Source: Eupeodes corollae (Eukaryota; Arthropoda; Insecta; Diptera; Syrphidae). From it: 64,000 nt of DNA. The notes beneath the pieces were generated by a model, which saw only the letters and a program-made list of their open reading frames with translations, ran no database searches and was not told where the DNA came from. A program made the position numbers and the translations under genes. Shown piece by piece: positions 49,508-61,400 of the stretch. The stretch is taken from NCBI RefSeq assembly GCF_945859685.1, contig NC_079147.1, positions 192,121,174 to 192,185,173 on the forward strand, in the 5' to 3' direction. Every line of letters starts with the position of its first letter. Positions within the stretch are counted from its first letter, which is position 1.

Positions 49508-49720
49508 GACAGGTTTGATTTTAAATTTAAATGTAAGATATTAAAGTTTTTGGTATGTAGGATAATACTAAATAATAGACCACTAGATTTCGCAATCAAT
49601 AAGTTTTTTTTTAAAACCGCTTAGAAATGTTTTGTAAAGGAGGGGGTTGACAAAATTTAAATAACGTGATGTGTACCCTTACATTTATTATAACGGCTAT
49701 TCCAGGAAGTGCAGTTTTAT
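49508..49720 (+). repeat. Dispersed repeat R, block B (copy alpha)
   Basis: GTTTGATTTTAAATTTAAA, AAAACCGCTTAGAAATGTTT and AAAATTTAAATAAC are shared with 53573-53750 in the same orientation. The first part also matches 57660-57480 inverted. Confidence 0.65.
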
Positions 49721-49756
49721 AATTAAGAATACAATATAGTTTAACATAATTAAACA

Positions 49757-50045
49757 AGGTGTTCGATATGAATATCACAAGTGTTTTTATAATAAAGTAT
49801 ATATATATAAATTGTTAACTCTATATTACTAACACCCCTTCTTAATAAACCCTTCTTAAGTATAGTCTTCATCGTTCATAGTAAGACCAGCCAATAGTCT
49901 AAATCTTAATGGTTTAATATTCTGTAATGGTTTCGTAAGAATGTCTGCAACCAATTCTTTAGTTGAACAGTAAATGAATTTAACTTCTTTAGATTCTTTA
50001 ATGTCACGAAGAAAGTAGAACTTCATATCTATATGTTTAGTATCA
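49757..50045 (-). mobile_element. Second copia-type element: RNase H tail and LTR start
   Basis: Minus strand. RTKHIDMKFYFLRDI-like (here MRIDTKHIDMKFYFLRDI) and STKELVADILTKPLQ form the end of a copia RNase H. After the stop comes a purine tract (AAGAAGGG) and TGTTAGTAATATAGAGTTAA, a plausible copia LTR start at about 49837. A TG...CA LTR of only about 80 bases would end near 49757, which may be a truncation. It differs in sequence from the RNase H tail at 50077-50412, so it is a different copia copy or family. Confidence 0.6.
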
Positions 50046-50076
50046 ATTCTCAACTTTCAACACCCCCACTAGATTT

Positions 50077-50979
50077 TTATACTTTTATACCAATGAGAGT
50101 ACAACAGTTGTTATGTTTTGTAACAGGGAGTCCTTTGGTTAGAACATCAGCAGGCATCTCTTCAGTTTTCAAATAATCTACTTTTAATTTATTATCTTCT
50201 AAAAGATCTCGAATGAAATGATGCCTTCTATCGATGTGCTTCGATCGTGCGTGATAATTCCATGAAATAGGTCCTCCTTGGTATTTCAAGAGATAATTTG
50301 TAGTTGATTTTCTGTCATCTGATTCACTAGCCCAGCCAGCATCCGATAATCCTTCTAAAAATCCTTCAATATCTCGAGTGTATTCTAGCTTGTAATTGTA
50401 ACCGCTATCCAATGAGATATTGAAGGATTATTATTACATCTTGATAAAGCCCCCACTGCAGAGGATAAATTGGGCGACTTACTTGTGCTGCATATAAATT
50501 GCTTCCAATAGCTTCTTGATGTGGAACGGTTTTCATGTAATCAATTTCGTGTTTGCTTTGTTGATGTGTTTCTTTTATAAGCTTTTGGGTTAATATCTAA
50601 GGGCGTGGATACCGGATTACAATCCTCCATGTTGAATCGCTTGAGAATAGTCTTTAAGTAAGTGGGTCCGTTGGTCTATCCATAACTTTCCCTTTTCTCG
50701 ATCGAGAGTTATTTGCATACCAAGCATAAATTTAGCTTCTTCTTTCTTTCTCTTTCATCTCGAATGACTTAGCCAAATTTTCTTTGATAATTCTTTTTCA
50801 TCTTTGTTATTTGTAAAAATCAGTATGTCGTCTACGTAAATAGCGACGAAAGTCTTATTTGTGGTGTTTGTCTTGTAATAAATACACGGATCGGTTTTTG
50901 ACTGTTTAAGTCCAATTTTCTTTAAAGTTTCATCCAATTTCTTATTACAAACTCTGCTAGCTTGTTTAAGACCGTACAA
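50077..50979 (-). pseudogene. Copia reverse transcriptase and RNase H remains
   Basis: YGLKQASRVCNKKLDETLKK and FVAIYVDDILIF (50979-50755; catalytic YVDD intact), a broken stretch with IGSNLYAAQVSRP near 50500-50450, then RNase H (50412-50077) with GLSDAGWASESDDRKST and PADVLTKGLP. The first half of the polymerase is missing or unreadable. Confidence 0.82.
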
Positions 50980-51420
50980 TGATTTGAGTTATTGAGTTAC
51001 ATACTTTATTTTGAACATTATCAAAACCTTCAGGGAGATTTATGTAAATTTCTTCTTTAATTTCACTTTGCAGCAAAGTCTACCTTACGACGGGAGAAAA
51101 TATTTCTTGATAATCGATCCCTTGACGTTGCGATTCTTCAACAATGAATTCATCTTGGGCATCCAAAAAACTGTTTTCACTTGCCGTTTCGTCACTTATT
51201 TCGATTGGTATTTCATTGCTTGAATTCACTGATGGAATTTCGTCTTCATTTCCCACTGAATTATATGCTGTAAAAATATCACAATAAGATGTATCGTTTG
51301 TCTCACAATCTTTTGGAAAAATTTGCTAATGGATTCACAGATTCACAGATTCACTCTTCTTCCACTCCAGATTTCTTCAGGTGTTTTTTCTTTTGTACCT
51401 TTGCGAGGTGTTCTGTTCGT

Positions 51421-51816
51421 TTAATAAACTGCCGTATTTGCAGTTTCAGCCCAAAAACGTTTGTGTAAACCAGACTCGATGGGAAGACAACGGGCTTTTT
51501 CGATTATAGTTCTATTAATTCTTTCTGCCAACCCGTTTTGTTGTGGAGAATATGGAACCGTTGTTTGATGTTCAATGCCTGAATCTGCTAGAATCTTCTT
51601 CATCTTAAAATTGCAATATTCCTTTCCATTGTCGCTTCTAATGGCCTTTATTTTGTTACCAGTCTGATTTTCTACAAAATTTTTAAACTTAAGGAACTTT
51701 TCCTCTACCTCGTTCTTGCTTTTGATGAAAAACGCAAAGACTTTTCTTGAAAAATCATCAATGAATAGAAGCATGTACTTTGAAACTCCAATTGATTTTT
51801 TGTTCAATCGGTCCAC
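51421..51816 (-). pseudogene. Copia integrase core fragment
   Basis: An open 131-residue frame with LLFIDDFSRKVFAFF (first Asp), IRSDNGKEYCN (second Asp) and PYSPQQNGLAERINRT (Glu). The second Asp and the Glu are 35 residues apart, the normal DD35E spacing. The N-terminal HHCC zinc part and the C-terminal region are not in this frame. Confidence 0.85.
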
Positions 51817-52124
51817 AAAGATCTGTGTGTACTAGTTCTAATATTGATTCTGCTCTAATACCAATTCTGCACCACTTTCGGAATCATAGCTTGTCTGGTT
51901 TCAATACTTGGATGTCCAACACGCTTGTGCCTAAGTTCAAAGTGAGAACAGTTGGAACAACATTACCCCTTTGGTCTTTCACTAAACAACCATTCTTGGA
52001 AAAATCATTGAAAAACCCTTCTGAACAATTTTCAAGACCGATAAAAGATTAATGCATAAGTCAGGAACGTGAAGGACTTCTGAAAATTTAACCTCACTTT
52101 CTTTGAATTTTCCAATTGATACCT

Positions 52125-52980
52125 TCATATCGACTTTACTTGCATTTTTGAATTATTTGCAACAGTTACCTCAGAGTTAAGATTTTCCATCTTATTTGAA
52201 AAGCATGCACTATTTGAGCAGAAGTGAGCTGACGCTATCGAGTCGAAATACCATTCTTCTTTGTCAAGAGCCGTGACGGAAAAACATCCTAAAATCGCAT
52301 TCTTCTTTTCTTGATGGTTCTTATTCTTTTTTGGACATTTAGCAGCAATATGAACAAATTCGTTGCAGTTGTGACATTTAGGACCCTTATTGTTCTTATT
52401 CCCAAAGTTTTTCTTGTTCTTGCCAACAAAAGAAGTATTTTGACTTGCATCCAAATTAAGTGGCTTGTATTCTTATCATTGGCTTGTATTCTTCGGGCAG
52501 ACCAGCTAAAAGCATTGATCCTATCCATTCTTCATCTAGGTTAAGGCCAACAGACTTGAGATTGTACAATGTATTATCGTTAACGTACGCATCTACGGTA
52601 GAGAAATCTTTTAATTTTGTAGAACAAAACTTTTGGATGAGCCCAACTCTCGTCACAAGACCAGAATCTTGGAAAATTTTCTGAAGAGAATCCCAAATCT
52701 CCTTAGCGCTTTTGCGATGTCTTATATGAGGGTAAATGGATCTTTCAACAAGCAATATAAGCGTTTAAGATCTTCGTTGCATCCTTTTCCGTCTCACTAC
52801 CATCAGAAACAGTCTTCCAAAGTCCTTTCATTTGGAAATAAGCTTCAACGGAAAATGTCCAGTCTTCGAAGTTTTCGCTTCCCCGAAGCTTTTCAATATT
52901 GAATTTCGTTTCATATCTTATAATCTTACCAACAAAAATATATTGAGTAGTTTCACCTTCGTTAGTAGAACTTGTGACAA
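52125..52980 (-). pseudogene. Copia gag and protease remains
   Basis: Gag N-terminal part KFNIEKLRGSENFEDW (about 52915-52860), a middle with AKEIWDSLQKIF and LLAGLPEEYKPMI (52755-52470), and a zinc knuckle CHNCNEFVHIAAKC (about 52375-52330; C-X2-C-X4-H-X4-C). The protease region reads WYFDSIASAHFC (about 52245), where copia proteases have DSGAS, so the Gly after the catalytic Asp-Ser is changed. The frame shifts between 52456 and 52454. Confidence 0.78.
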
Positions 52981-53190
52981 AGCATTTGTTATTTTCCGTT
53001 TTAGATTGACAGTTTTGTAGTCGCACGCGTTCTGGCCCGATTTCTTGTCTTATTTTAAAATATCTTATGCAATATGCGGTTTTGAAACACCCGTCATTCT
53101 CTCTCAAAGCTTTTTTTTTTCTAAACAAAAAATACCTACCTAAGTGTGGTGAAAATCGATAAAAAGTGAAATAGTACTGTCTATGTATAT
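52935..53190 (+). repeat. Dispersed repeat Z, copy 1
   Basis: Shares GTAGTCG, CTTATTTTAAAATATCTTAT, CATTCTCTCTCAAAGCT and CCTACCTAAGTGTGGTGAAA with 57970-58235 in the same orientation. It overlaps the 5' flank of the copia gag, so it could be a copia leader or LTR piece, but neither copia 3' LTR start matches it. Confidence 0.6.
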
Positions 53191-53212
53191 GGTTTTCATA
53201 TACAAAGCTTTC

Positions 53213-53760
53213 ATGAGCAGACATTTTTAGTTCGACCATATTCCGCATTAGTGGCGTTGGTGTCGCGAAGTAGAGAGAGACATGAGAAACGGAAAAGTAA
53301 AACAGAAATGGCATAATATTATGTCTAATAAGTGGGAGAAAGAAAATGTTCCATGCTTACATAAGCTAAAAAGGATCTTTTACGGATTATTGTTTTTATT
53401 AACATTCATAAGTCTGCTTCGATTTTTGTCGTGCGGATCTTTGTGAAGAAAAATATGTGGGCAGGTGTACGTATAGTTATAATTTTATATATTTTGCTTT
53501 CATTCGGCTTTAAATTTGCCTACATTATTTGAATGAATGTTTTTTAAGCTTTCATTTTTGTTTTGTAGGTAATGTGAGTTTGATTTTAAATTTAAACTTT
53601 AGATATTTAATATTAATAGGAAGGCCTATAATAAATAATTTGAAAACCGCTTAAAAGTGTTCTTTAAAGAAGGCTTCCAAAATTTAAATAACAATGTGCA
53701 GTGAACCTTTTATTTACATATTTCAAAGGCTAAAGTGATAACTTTAACTATTAAATTATT
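53213..53760 (+). repeat. Dispersed repeat R, copy beta
   Basis: Block A (CATGAGCAGACATTTTTAGT, ATATTCCGCATTAGTGGCGT) at 53213-53270, about 300 bases of unmatched DNA, then block B at 53573-53750. Same order as copy alpha. No coding sequence. Confidence 0.55.
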
Positions 53761-54059
53761 GCCTAACACTGTTTTCCAAGATGTGGTTTAACTATTTAAT
53801 TTAAAATTGTGTGCATCTTTATAAAAATGTGATCTGGTACAAAGAATGTTCTGTTTTTTTTTCACGTATTTCTTGCGGACTCAATTTTTACAAGACTGTC
53901 GTTATCAGTCTGCTTACTCGTAGATTGAATCTGCTGCTAGTAGACAAATTCTACAAACAAATAATTTTTGCTGTTTTCGGGACATTTATATTTTTGAAAT
54001 TCGTCTTTAAATCTTTAAGGCATCCAAAGAAAATTCACTTCGAAAAGTAGATTTCTTTA
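53761..54059. other. No feature seen
   Basis: AT-rich interval between repeat R and the LOA tail. Nothing recognised. Confidence 0.5.
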
Positions 54060-57000
54060 ATTTGTTAAGAGCTTAGATTAGGTTAGGTTATAGTGGCTGT
54101 CCAAGATGAAAACGGACGCACTTAGGTCAGTTAATGGCCCATTGTGATACCACATGAATCTTAAGGCTTCCTTCTAAGATCAATGGAACCAGTTTGAGTC
54201 CCTTACGAAACGTGAGAGGCTGATTATACCGATATGAATTAGATTGCTTAGATCGTTAAAGAAGAATTCTCATAAGTAATTCTTGCGTTTTCGAGCCAGA
54301 GCAGGGCATGTGCCACCTCCATTAGAGATGATCGACAGTTATGGATTGTTATAGAGTTTGTAAAGACAGATTCCAGAGATTTGATAGCGGCCTAGTACAC
54401 ACCACCACCAACCCATTCTTTTGTTTTTGACCCATCTGTGTAAAAATGGATTGACTCAACCTCCAAGAATTTCCTATCCTCCCAAAAAGATCTGATAGGC
54501 ATAGAAATCTGGAAGTTTCTGTGGAATTGTAGTTGGATTGTGTAGTCTGTGTGCTTTGGAATTGATACTAAATATTTAAAAATTACGGAGCGGCCAATGT
54601 TGTTGTTAGTCCACTGGGACGAAGCTTTGATGCGAATAGCAGAGCTTGCAGCTATTTGCTTGCTTAATATGTCAAGAGGAGTTAGGTAGAGTAAGGTGTC
54701 CAGTGAGGAGCGATCCGCTTATACATAGGCAAGCTGAACGTTGGACTTTATTTAACTTATCCCTGTTTATACCTTTCTCTAAAGCAGTCCACCATACTGC
54801 CACACCGTACATTTAAATAGGTCTGATTACCAATGTGTATAGCCAATGCGTGATTCTGGGTTATAAGCCCCATTTATTACCAATAGCTTTTTTGCAAGAA
54901 AAGAGAGCTACAGTAGCTTATTTGACTCTTTCCTGTACGTTGAATTTCCAATTTTTTTTTTTTTATAAGACAAGACCCAGGTATTTAGCCTCGTCTGATA
55001 GGTATAGGGAGGGTTGACAAGTGGAATTTTGTATCTCCTCGAAAATAAGACCAGATCGGTTTTGTGTGGGTTAACACCCAGTCCACACCGATCAGCCCAA
55101 AGTATAAGTCTGTCCAAGGCATTTTGTAAGAGTACTTTTAGGATATTAAGATGCTTTCCTGAAACTGCTATAGCAACGTCGTCCGCATAGGCTATCACTC
55201 TGAAACCCTCCGCATCCAGACTAGTTAGGATTTCATTCACCACTAGGTTCCAGAGGAGAGGGGATAGAACATCACCTTGCGGTGTCCCTCTACTAACGAA
55301 TCGTCTGCTAGAAGAGTTGCCCAGTTTTGAGTTAATTATTCTGCTAGTAAGCATTAAATGAATTAACTCCCGAAGCGAACTCTCTACATTTAGAGATGTC
55401 AGTGCAGATGTGATTGCAAATGTGTCCACGTTGTTAAAGGCACCTTCGATGTCAAGGAAAGCAACCATAGTGAACTCTTTATGATGGATGGAATATTCGA
55501 CGGTACGTAATAAAGTGTGTAACGCTGTTTCCACCGATTTACCTCCACAGTAGGCATGTTGAGACGAAGACAGAAGTCTTGTATCGATAAGTGCCCTTAA
55601 ATGGATATCAATCAATCTTTCCAGGGTCTTAAGAAGGAATTATGATGGACTTATAGGTCGTAGATCTTTAGGATTGACTTAGGAGCATTTAGCTGCTTTA
55701 GGTATAAAAACAACTTTAACTTCTCTTCATGCCGAGGGAACATGGATCAGGTAAAGACAGCTGGTAAAAATTGCCTCAAGGATTGGTGCAATTATATCAG
55801 AAGCCTTTTGTAATTCGGCTGGTATTATTCCATCTAGTCCTGCTGCTTTGAATTGTTTGAAGCTGTTGAGAACCCATTGTAGCTTATCCTTTGTGATCAG
55901 ACCTTGTGGATATGTTGCAAGTTTCGGCAAGATAACTACCAGGAAAGTGAGTGTCCAATAGTAAGTTCAGCGATTCATTACTTGAATTTGTCCAGGAGCC
56001 GTCTGTATTTTTCAAGCAGCTTGGCATAGCTGGATTAGTTGAAAGAATTTTCCGTAACCTAGAGGCTTCAGAAGTTTCTTCTATAATGCCACAGAAGGAT
56101 CGCCAAGAAGATCACTGTTATTTCCTTAGTGCCTTCTTGTAGATTCTTATGTATTCTTTGTAAGAGTCCCAGTGAGAGGCTAGTCTTGCGGCTTTGGGCT
56201 GGTTGAAAAGTTTCCTGCATTCTTTCCTGAGCGAGTCAAGCTCTGAGGCCCACCATTGTGGTTTCCTCTTTCCTCTTATGTGTATAAGTGGACAAGCAAT
56301 TTCCAGCGATCTGTTCATAGCTGAGGTGAGGTCATTGGCTTTGTTGTCAAGTTCATTAGCATTTGAGGAAGGACTAGGTAGTCCAGGTTTTTAGAAAACT
56401 TTGTAACGAGTTCCTGTATGAAGCCCAGTCAGTTTTCCGATAATTTCGAAAAGTCAATGGACTCAGGTTTTCATCCACCTTAATATTGAACTGGATATAT
56501 CTATGATCAGAGAACGAGTTTTCTCTGGATGCATTCCAGTCCAAAATCATATGGTGTATAGCATCTGAGACAAAAGTTATGTCTGGGACTTCTTGTCGAG
56601 TTTTAGTGATGAAGGTTGGTTCATTTCCAACATTACTTACTAAGACGTTAGTACCAAGAATATAATCAAAAAAAGATTCACCTCTGTCATTGATATTCGT
56701 ACTTCCCCATACCGTATCATGAGCGTTAACATCGCTCCCAATAATTAGGCGGATCGATTTTCTCCAGGGTTTTTCCAGGGAAAGAGCCAAGGTGGTCATG
56801 GCCAAGATACGCCGACACTAGCCAAAAACTTCCTTTGGTTGTTTGCAGCCTAAGTACGGTGGTATCTTTGTCACTGAAATGATGAAGTAAAAATACAATA
56901 ATGCTACGTTTTACTAGTATGCAAGATCTAGGTTCACCTTTATCTGTCATATACAGTGTGTAGTACCCAGGAGTCCTGGGTCCTCGAACAACGGATCCCA

Positions 57001-57235
57001 CAATCCATGGCTCTTGGATCAGGACAATGTCTTCCCCGTTTCTTGCCAGACGAAAAAGAAGTGAGGCCGAGGCCTTTATGGAGTGTTGGAGATTAATCTG
57101 TACTAACTGCAGCATTCTGGCTACAATTAGGCAGATCAACCTCCACCACGGTTTTGTTCTGATCCTCTGAATCTTTCCTAGCGCCCGGTTAATAAACATT
57201 AAGGTATGTCCGTGTGTGTATGGGGGGGGGGGGCA
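54060..57235 (-). mobile_element. LOA-type LINE, copy C (longest)
   Basis: Minus-strand element of about 3.2 kb ending in AACCTAACCTAA near 54075. Endonuclease at 57130-56380 in two frames (INLQHSIKAS, EDIVLIQEPW, then GSDVNAHDTVWGS and SFSDHRYIQF), with a shift near 56800. Linker broken. Polymerase start KFKAAGLDGIIPAE-like (here QFKAAGLDGIIPAELQ) near 55850. Main polymerase frame 55615-54908 has SSQHAYCGGKSVETAL, FLDIEGAFNNVD, RGTPQGDVLSPLLWN and VIAYADDVAIAV. RNase H and tail are badly deleted (54700-54280). A G run of about 12 lies at 57222-57233, at or near its 5' limit. Not autonomous, though the polymerase core is well kept. Confidence 0.82.
54908..55615 (-). pseudogene. LOA-type reverse transcriptase core, open frame
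   Basis: An uninterrupted stretch of about 235 residues carrying the polymerase palm with intact YADD (about residues 138-146) and the LILWADRCGLGVNPHKTDLV segment. The frame is lost at a T-rich run near 54960. It lacks its endonuclease in frame, so it is a fragment of a dead polyprotein. Confidence 0.8.
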
Positions 57236-57479
57236 CAAATTAAATACAATTCTCCTGACACAATTCCCTTAACCAACAATTTCCTTATTTGCCAACAAAT
57301 ATAGGTCTACGTTTGTTAATATTGCTTTTTAACAATTCTTTCTCTCTCTTTTCCGAATATTTGTACATATATCTTTTTCAATCATTCTTTTTATATTGGT
57401 TCTATACTACATACACGTGCTTTCAGAAAATAAAGGTAGTCAAGTATTGATTTTTGGACATTAACTATTCGGTGCACCA

Positions 57480-57745
57480 AAATAGCCCCATAGTTATAAT
57501 ATACGAGTGTAGCTTCAAAAAGCCCCGGAAAGCCAATTGGCTTTTCAACTATTTATTAGATGCCAATGGGCAATTCATAAAATTATTTAGTAAAGGCTTA
57601 CTTTCCAATAACTTTAATATCTACAATTGACATTTAAAATCAAAAACACAGTCGAAATCCACTTCACGACCCCAACGCCAATAATGCGGAATGTACTCGT
57701 AGTTGCCCTAAGTTTCTACTCATGAGAGTACTATGAATTTTCTAT
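57480..57745 (-). repeat. Dispersed repeat R, copy gamma (inverted)
   Basis: On the minus strand, CATGAGTAGAAACTTAGGGC and CATTCCGCATTATTGGCGTT (block A) are followed closely by TTTGATTTTAAATGTCAATT and TAGATATTAAAGTTATTGGA (block B). It lacks the 300-base spacer of copy beta, so the spacer there is probably a later insertion or this copy is deleted. Confidence 0.55.
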
Positions 57746-57969
57746 ACAAATTTTATTTATCTACCAAATTTTTTTGAACGTAATAGAGATGCCATTGCAT
57801 ATACAACTTTATTTTAAGATATCATTTATGTCAATTTTTATGAGCATCAGAAAAGTTATTAAGCTTTCTGACACTTCCTCTTTTCTTCTTGGTATGTTGT
57901 TTAATCTGGATGAATTTTCACTTTATCTCTTTCCTTCATCGGTTTAATCTATTCCTCTGTTTAAAATTA

Positions 57970-58235
57970 TTATGAAAAACAAGTTCTGTAGAGTAGTTGC
58001 ACTTCGGAACTTTGAACTGACACAAAGCCTTTGACATTTAGAATTTTTATTTGACAATTCATGCTTTGTAGTCGGAACTTGCCTTATTTTAAATACCTTA
58101 TGCAATATGACATTTAAAAACACCCGCCATTCTCTCTCAAAGCTCTCTTTTCAAAAAAACAGCTTTCAAAGACACAAACCTTCCCTACCTAAGTGTGGTG
58201 AAAAGCGATAAAAGGTGAAATAATATTATCAAATT
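57970..58235 (+). repeat. Dispersed repeat Z, copy 2
   Basis: Partner of 52935-53190, same orientation, with small insertions (for example the CAGCTTTCAAAGACACAAAC stretch). No coding sequence adjoins this copy. Confidence 0.6.
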
Positions 58236-60890
58236 TAAAAACTCTCATTTCCGCTTCAATGAAGTTGCGTTAACACTGATATCCTGTAGTATACTATGTT
58301 GATGTTTAATGATTTGTTACAAACTGCTCTGAGCTATTCATCAAACTGTCCCTCCGCCTACATTTGCTTGATACAAGTTGTAATTGAAATTCACACAAAT
58401 TCTTCCTTAATCGATAATGACTAGACACCAGACTCTTGGCAAAAAACATTGGAGATGAAGTTTACCACACTATACATAGAAACCGATACTTAAAGGAATG
58501 AAGATTCATGCAATTTGCCAGACGAAGACCCAAAACCAGATTGCGATTGGGTAGTTAAAAAATACTGACTGTGCGCTGAGGGTAGACATCCAGAAGACAA
58601 GAACTGAACACATTTGCTTTTGGTCTAGTTCATCTTTTAATCGAATTTTAATGCAATTAGAGAAACCTAAGGAAGAGGCATCAGTATATACAAGATGAGT
58701 CGAAGAAGAAGGAGTAATAATTTAGCATAGGCTATGATATCAACCTGCCACCTTTATATGGCTATCTAGATCTTACAAAAAGATTAGCATGCGATTTAAT
58801 TTTAATTAAGGTTGATTAAAATGGAAGAATCCTAATTGCGATGTTTACCAAACGACAGCACAGCGGCATCCAAGCTGTTGGCCTCCAGAAAGGGTTACAA
58901 AAGTAAAAAGCAAAGGTGGACAGAAAATATTCCATATAATTGGCAGGATTATGTCATTTCAAAAAGAATGTACTTCTGCATTCATAACCCTAAAGTGCAA
59001 TTATGGATCTTCAACAAGCGAAGAAAACAGTATCTTAATTTATGCATCTTGCGTTTTTTCCACCATTGAAGATTCTATATACGGCAGCGGCGGTGGTGGT
59101 AGTTCGCCCCCATTCTAGGGCTTCAAACCGACAAAAACAATGAGTAATGTCGTGCGCCAAGTTTGTCGCCAAAAAATATTTGCATAACTCCGGCAACAGC
59201 AGCACATAAACACCCAATAAAAATAAATCTGTACCGCATTCAAAGAAGCAGTCAACACTCGCCACACTACTCCACACCACCTATTCCACCTCCTGCTTCT
59301 CTGCTGGTCTGACTGAATGCGTCATCGGTCTCTTGCTTGCTCGATGAACTTGATTATGGGCAGGCTACACTATGGAGGTACCTATACTAACTATGTGAGT
59401 TAGTTGCGCGCGCACAAATTGATCTTCCTGAGATTCGCGAACTGACATCACGATTTGTTACCTTGGCCCCACTGGTGGAACAGTAGAAGCTTGTTCTACA
59501 TGGCACCACTACCGATCTTAACAACAATACATTGCTTGTGTTCCTGCTATTGCCGCTGCTACTCTGTGGCTCTGTGTTGCTCCGTTCGTTGGTTGCTCTG
59601 TTTGACTGTTGAGCTGCCATGCCACACAAAATATTACATCTTAGGGCGACGACAGTGAGAAATTTGCATGCAATTTGTTTGTAACAACGAAAAGATCGAA
59701 GATATCACTTGCTCTTATTTACACGCGATACCCAAAGCCTGACGACTGTTGTGCAGTGTAAATGTGAAATATATAAACAAACACAAAAATAAAAAAAAAG
59801 TTGCATATTGGATAAAGATTGAACGATTTTTATCTGTGAAATAAATGAAATAGTGTCAAGTCATTGACATTTTGAAGAAAGTTCAATAAGTCATGACATT
59901 GATCATGGATTCAACGAAAGTTTCAAATAGTTGTTAAAGTGTCAAATGAAAGTTGATGCAAAATTTTCAAGCTTTTATTGAATTTGATCAGAAACTGGAA
60001 AACTGGAGTTTTTTTTTGTCAAGTGCCCTTTGTTGATTCTAGAAGCTGTCAAATAAAGCCTAATGATTAACTGACACTAAAATTGGCACCAGATGACAGT
60101 TTCTGTGTATAAATTATATTTGGAATACTTTTTCTATTATTTTATTTTTTTCTTAAAAAGTATCTATAAATCAATAAAATATGGAAAGAAAAGTGAAACA
60201 CTTTTCTCATTCCATTATATCTTTGTGCTTTGTAGCATTGCGTGGCTTCGTCGTTATCGTCGCCATCGTCATTGGCATCATCATTATATCGACGGACGTG
60301 TGTTTCGCATTTTTCCTTGGTTGACTTTTTTAGAGCAACTCAAAGTAATACACATTTGGGTAGATGGCGCTATGGTCAGCTATGTGTTGTGTAGGTACAA
60401 CAATCATAATAAGGATTTTTTCCACCACGCACATCACAACAGAGCTTATAAAATTATAATTTTTTGAATAAATGTTTGTAAATTGTTTCGTTTGCGTCGT
60501 CTTTGTCGTCGTCGTTGCGTCGCTTCGAGGAGTTTTATGGAGTTGACTACTTTAAAAAAAGAGAACTGGACGAACTGGAGTTGAGTGAGTTAGTCGTCAT
60601 AGAGGTATACGCAATTGGAATTGGTTGCTCATCATGAATGTTAAAGCTGATATGGAATTGAAATTCCTTGCTAACGAGATTCCATGTTTCTGAATCTTAA
60701 AAAATTTCTTACCGGTATTTGGAATAAGAAATATACTGGGAAAAATTGTTATAGATTTCAAGAAACTTATAATAATATTGTTTCTGTATTAGGTTTCATC
60801 GTTTCTCTATATAATATATCGATTTTGGGATGAAATTTTACTAGCGGTGCAATGTGGCGTATGTGGAATGTTTTAATTATATGTAATTGG
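58236..60890. other. Intergenic DNA, no gene recognised
   Basis: Open frames here are short and lack known motifs. Less AT-biased patches occur at 59080-59640, and CGT/GTC trinucleotide-like runs occur at 60240-60300 and 60485-60535. These could be regulatory or untranslated sequence of a neighbouring gene, but nothing supports a specific call. Confidence 0.5.
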
Positions 60891-60891
60891 G

Positions 60892-61055
60892 GGAGCAACA
60901 ACTCTTGTGTGCAAGAGGAATAGTTGAAACCTTATGCCGAACCCGAACGAATTTGAGAAAAACACTTTTTCACAAGAATACTACTGGATGAATTGTCTGG
61001 GATTGAATGCAGTCCTCTGGCATAACAGTCCTTTAAGTTCTATCACGCAACGAGT
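60892..61055 (-). mobile_element. tRNA-derived SINE, copy S3
   Basis: Minus-strand copy of the same SINE as S1. Shared blocks read forward are CTTGTGTGCAAGAGG, GCCGAACCCGAACG, AATTTGAGAAAAACACTTTT and GGGATTGAATGCAGTCC, the last a mutated box B. Part of the body is deleted and the box A end is degraded near 61040-61055. Confidence 0.65.
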
Positions 61056-61400
61056 TCTACGAGTGAAAAGTTGACTGATGGAATAAATACAATTTTGACA
61101 ACATCAAAAGCAAAACAACAACAATATATTACCGTTATTTAGTAAGTTAAAAAACCATATTGGCCAATTTCAAAGGAAAGACAAAAGAGGTAAAGTGATT
61201 GAGACAACTGGTTAACCGGTGCCGATCAGGTGCCCGTAGCAAACGATCCAGTTAATTCTACGGCGTTCTCAAGAATGCGTTGGGATCTTTTTTATATTTT
61301 GGCCGCACTCAAGGTTTTATGAATACCCTTATAATGATTAAATACAGTTCGAGCAATTACGAAAGGATAGGATCACATTGGCTTCAAATGTCATATTTAT
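61056..61400. other. No feature seen
   Basis: Short interval between the SINE and the LINE. Nothing recognised. Confidence 0.5.

Larger units (their letters stand above)
50050..52990 (-). mobile_element. Copia-type (Ty1/copia) retrotransposon, decayed
   Basis: Minus-strand order gag, protease, integrase, reverse transcriptase, RNase H, as in Ty1/copia. At the 3' end a purine tract (AGTGGGGG) is followed by TGTTGAAAGTTGAGAATTGA, a likely LTR start near 50062, cut short by the other copia tail. The matching 5' LTR was not identified. The region between integrase and reverse transcriptase (about 51000-51420) is partly deleted or scrambled. Many stops and frameshifts. Confidence 0.8.

Noticed and set aside
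59035..59660. ORFs on both strands in a less AT-rich patch
   Set aside because: No motif, composition or splice pattern supports a protein. The frames look like chance openings.
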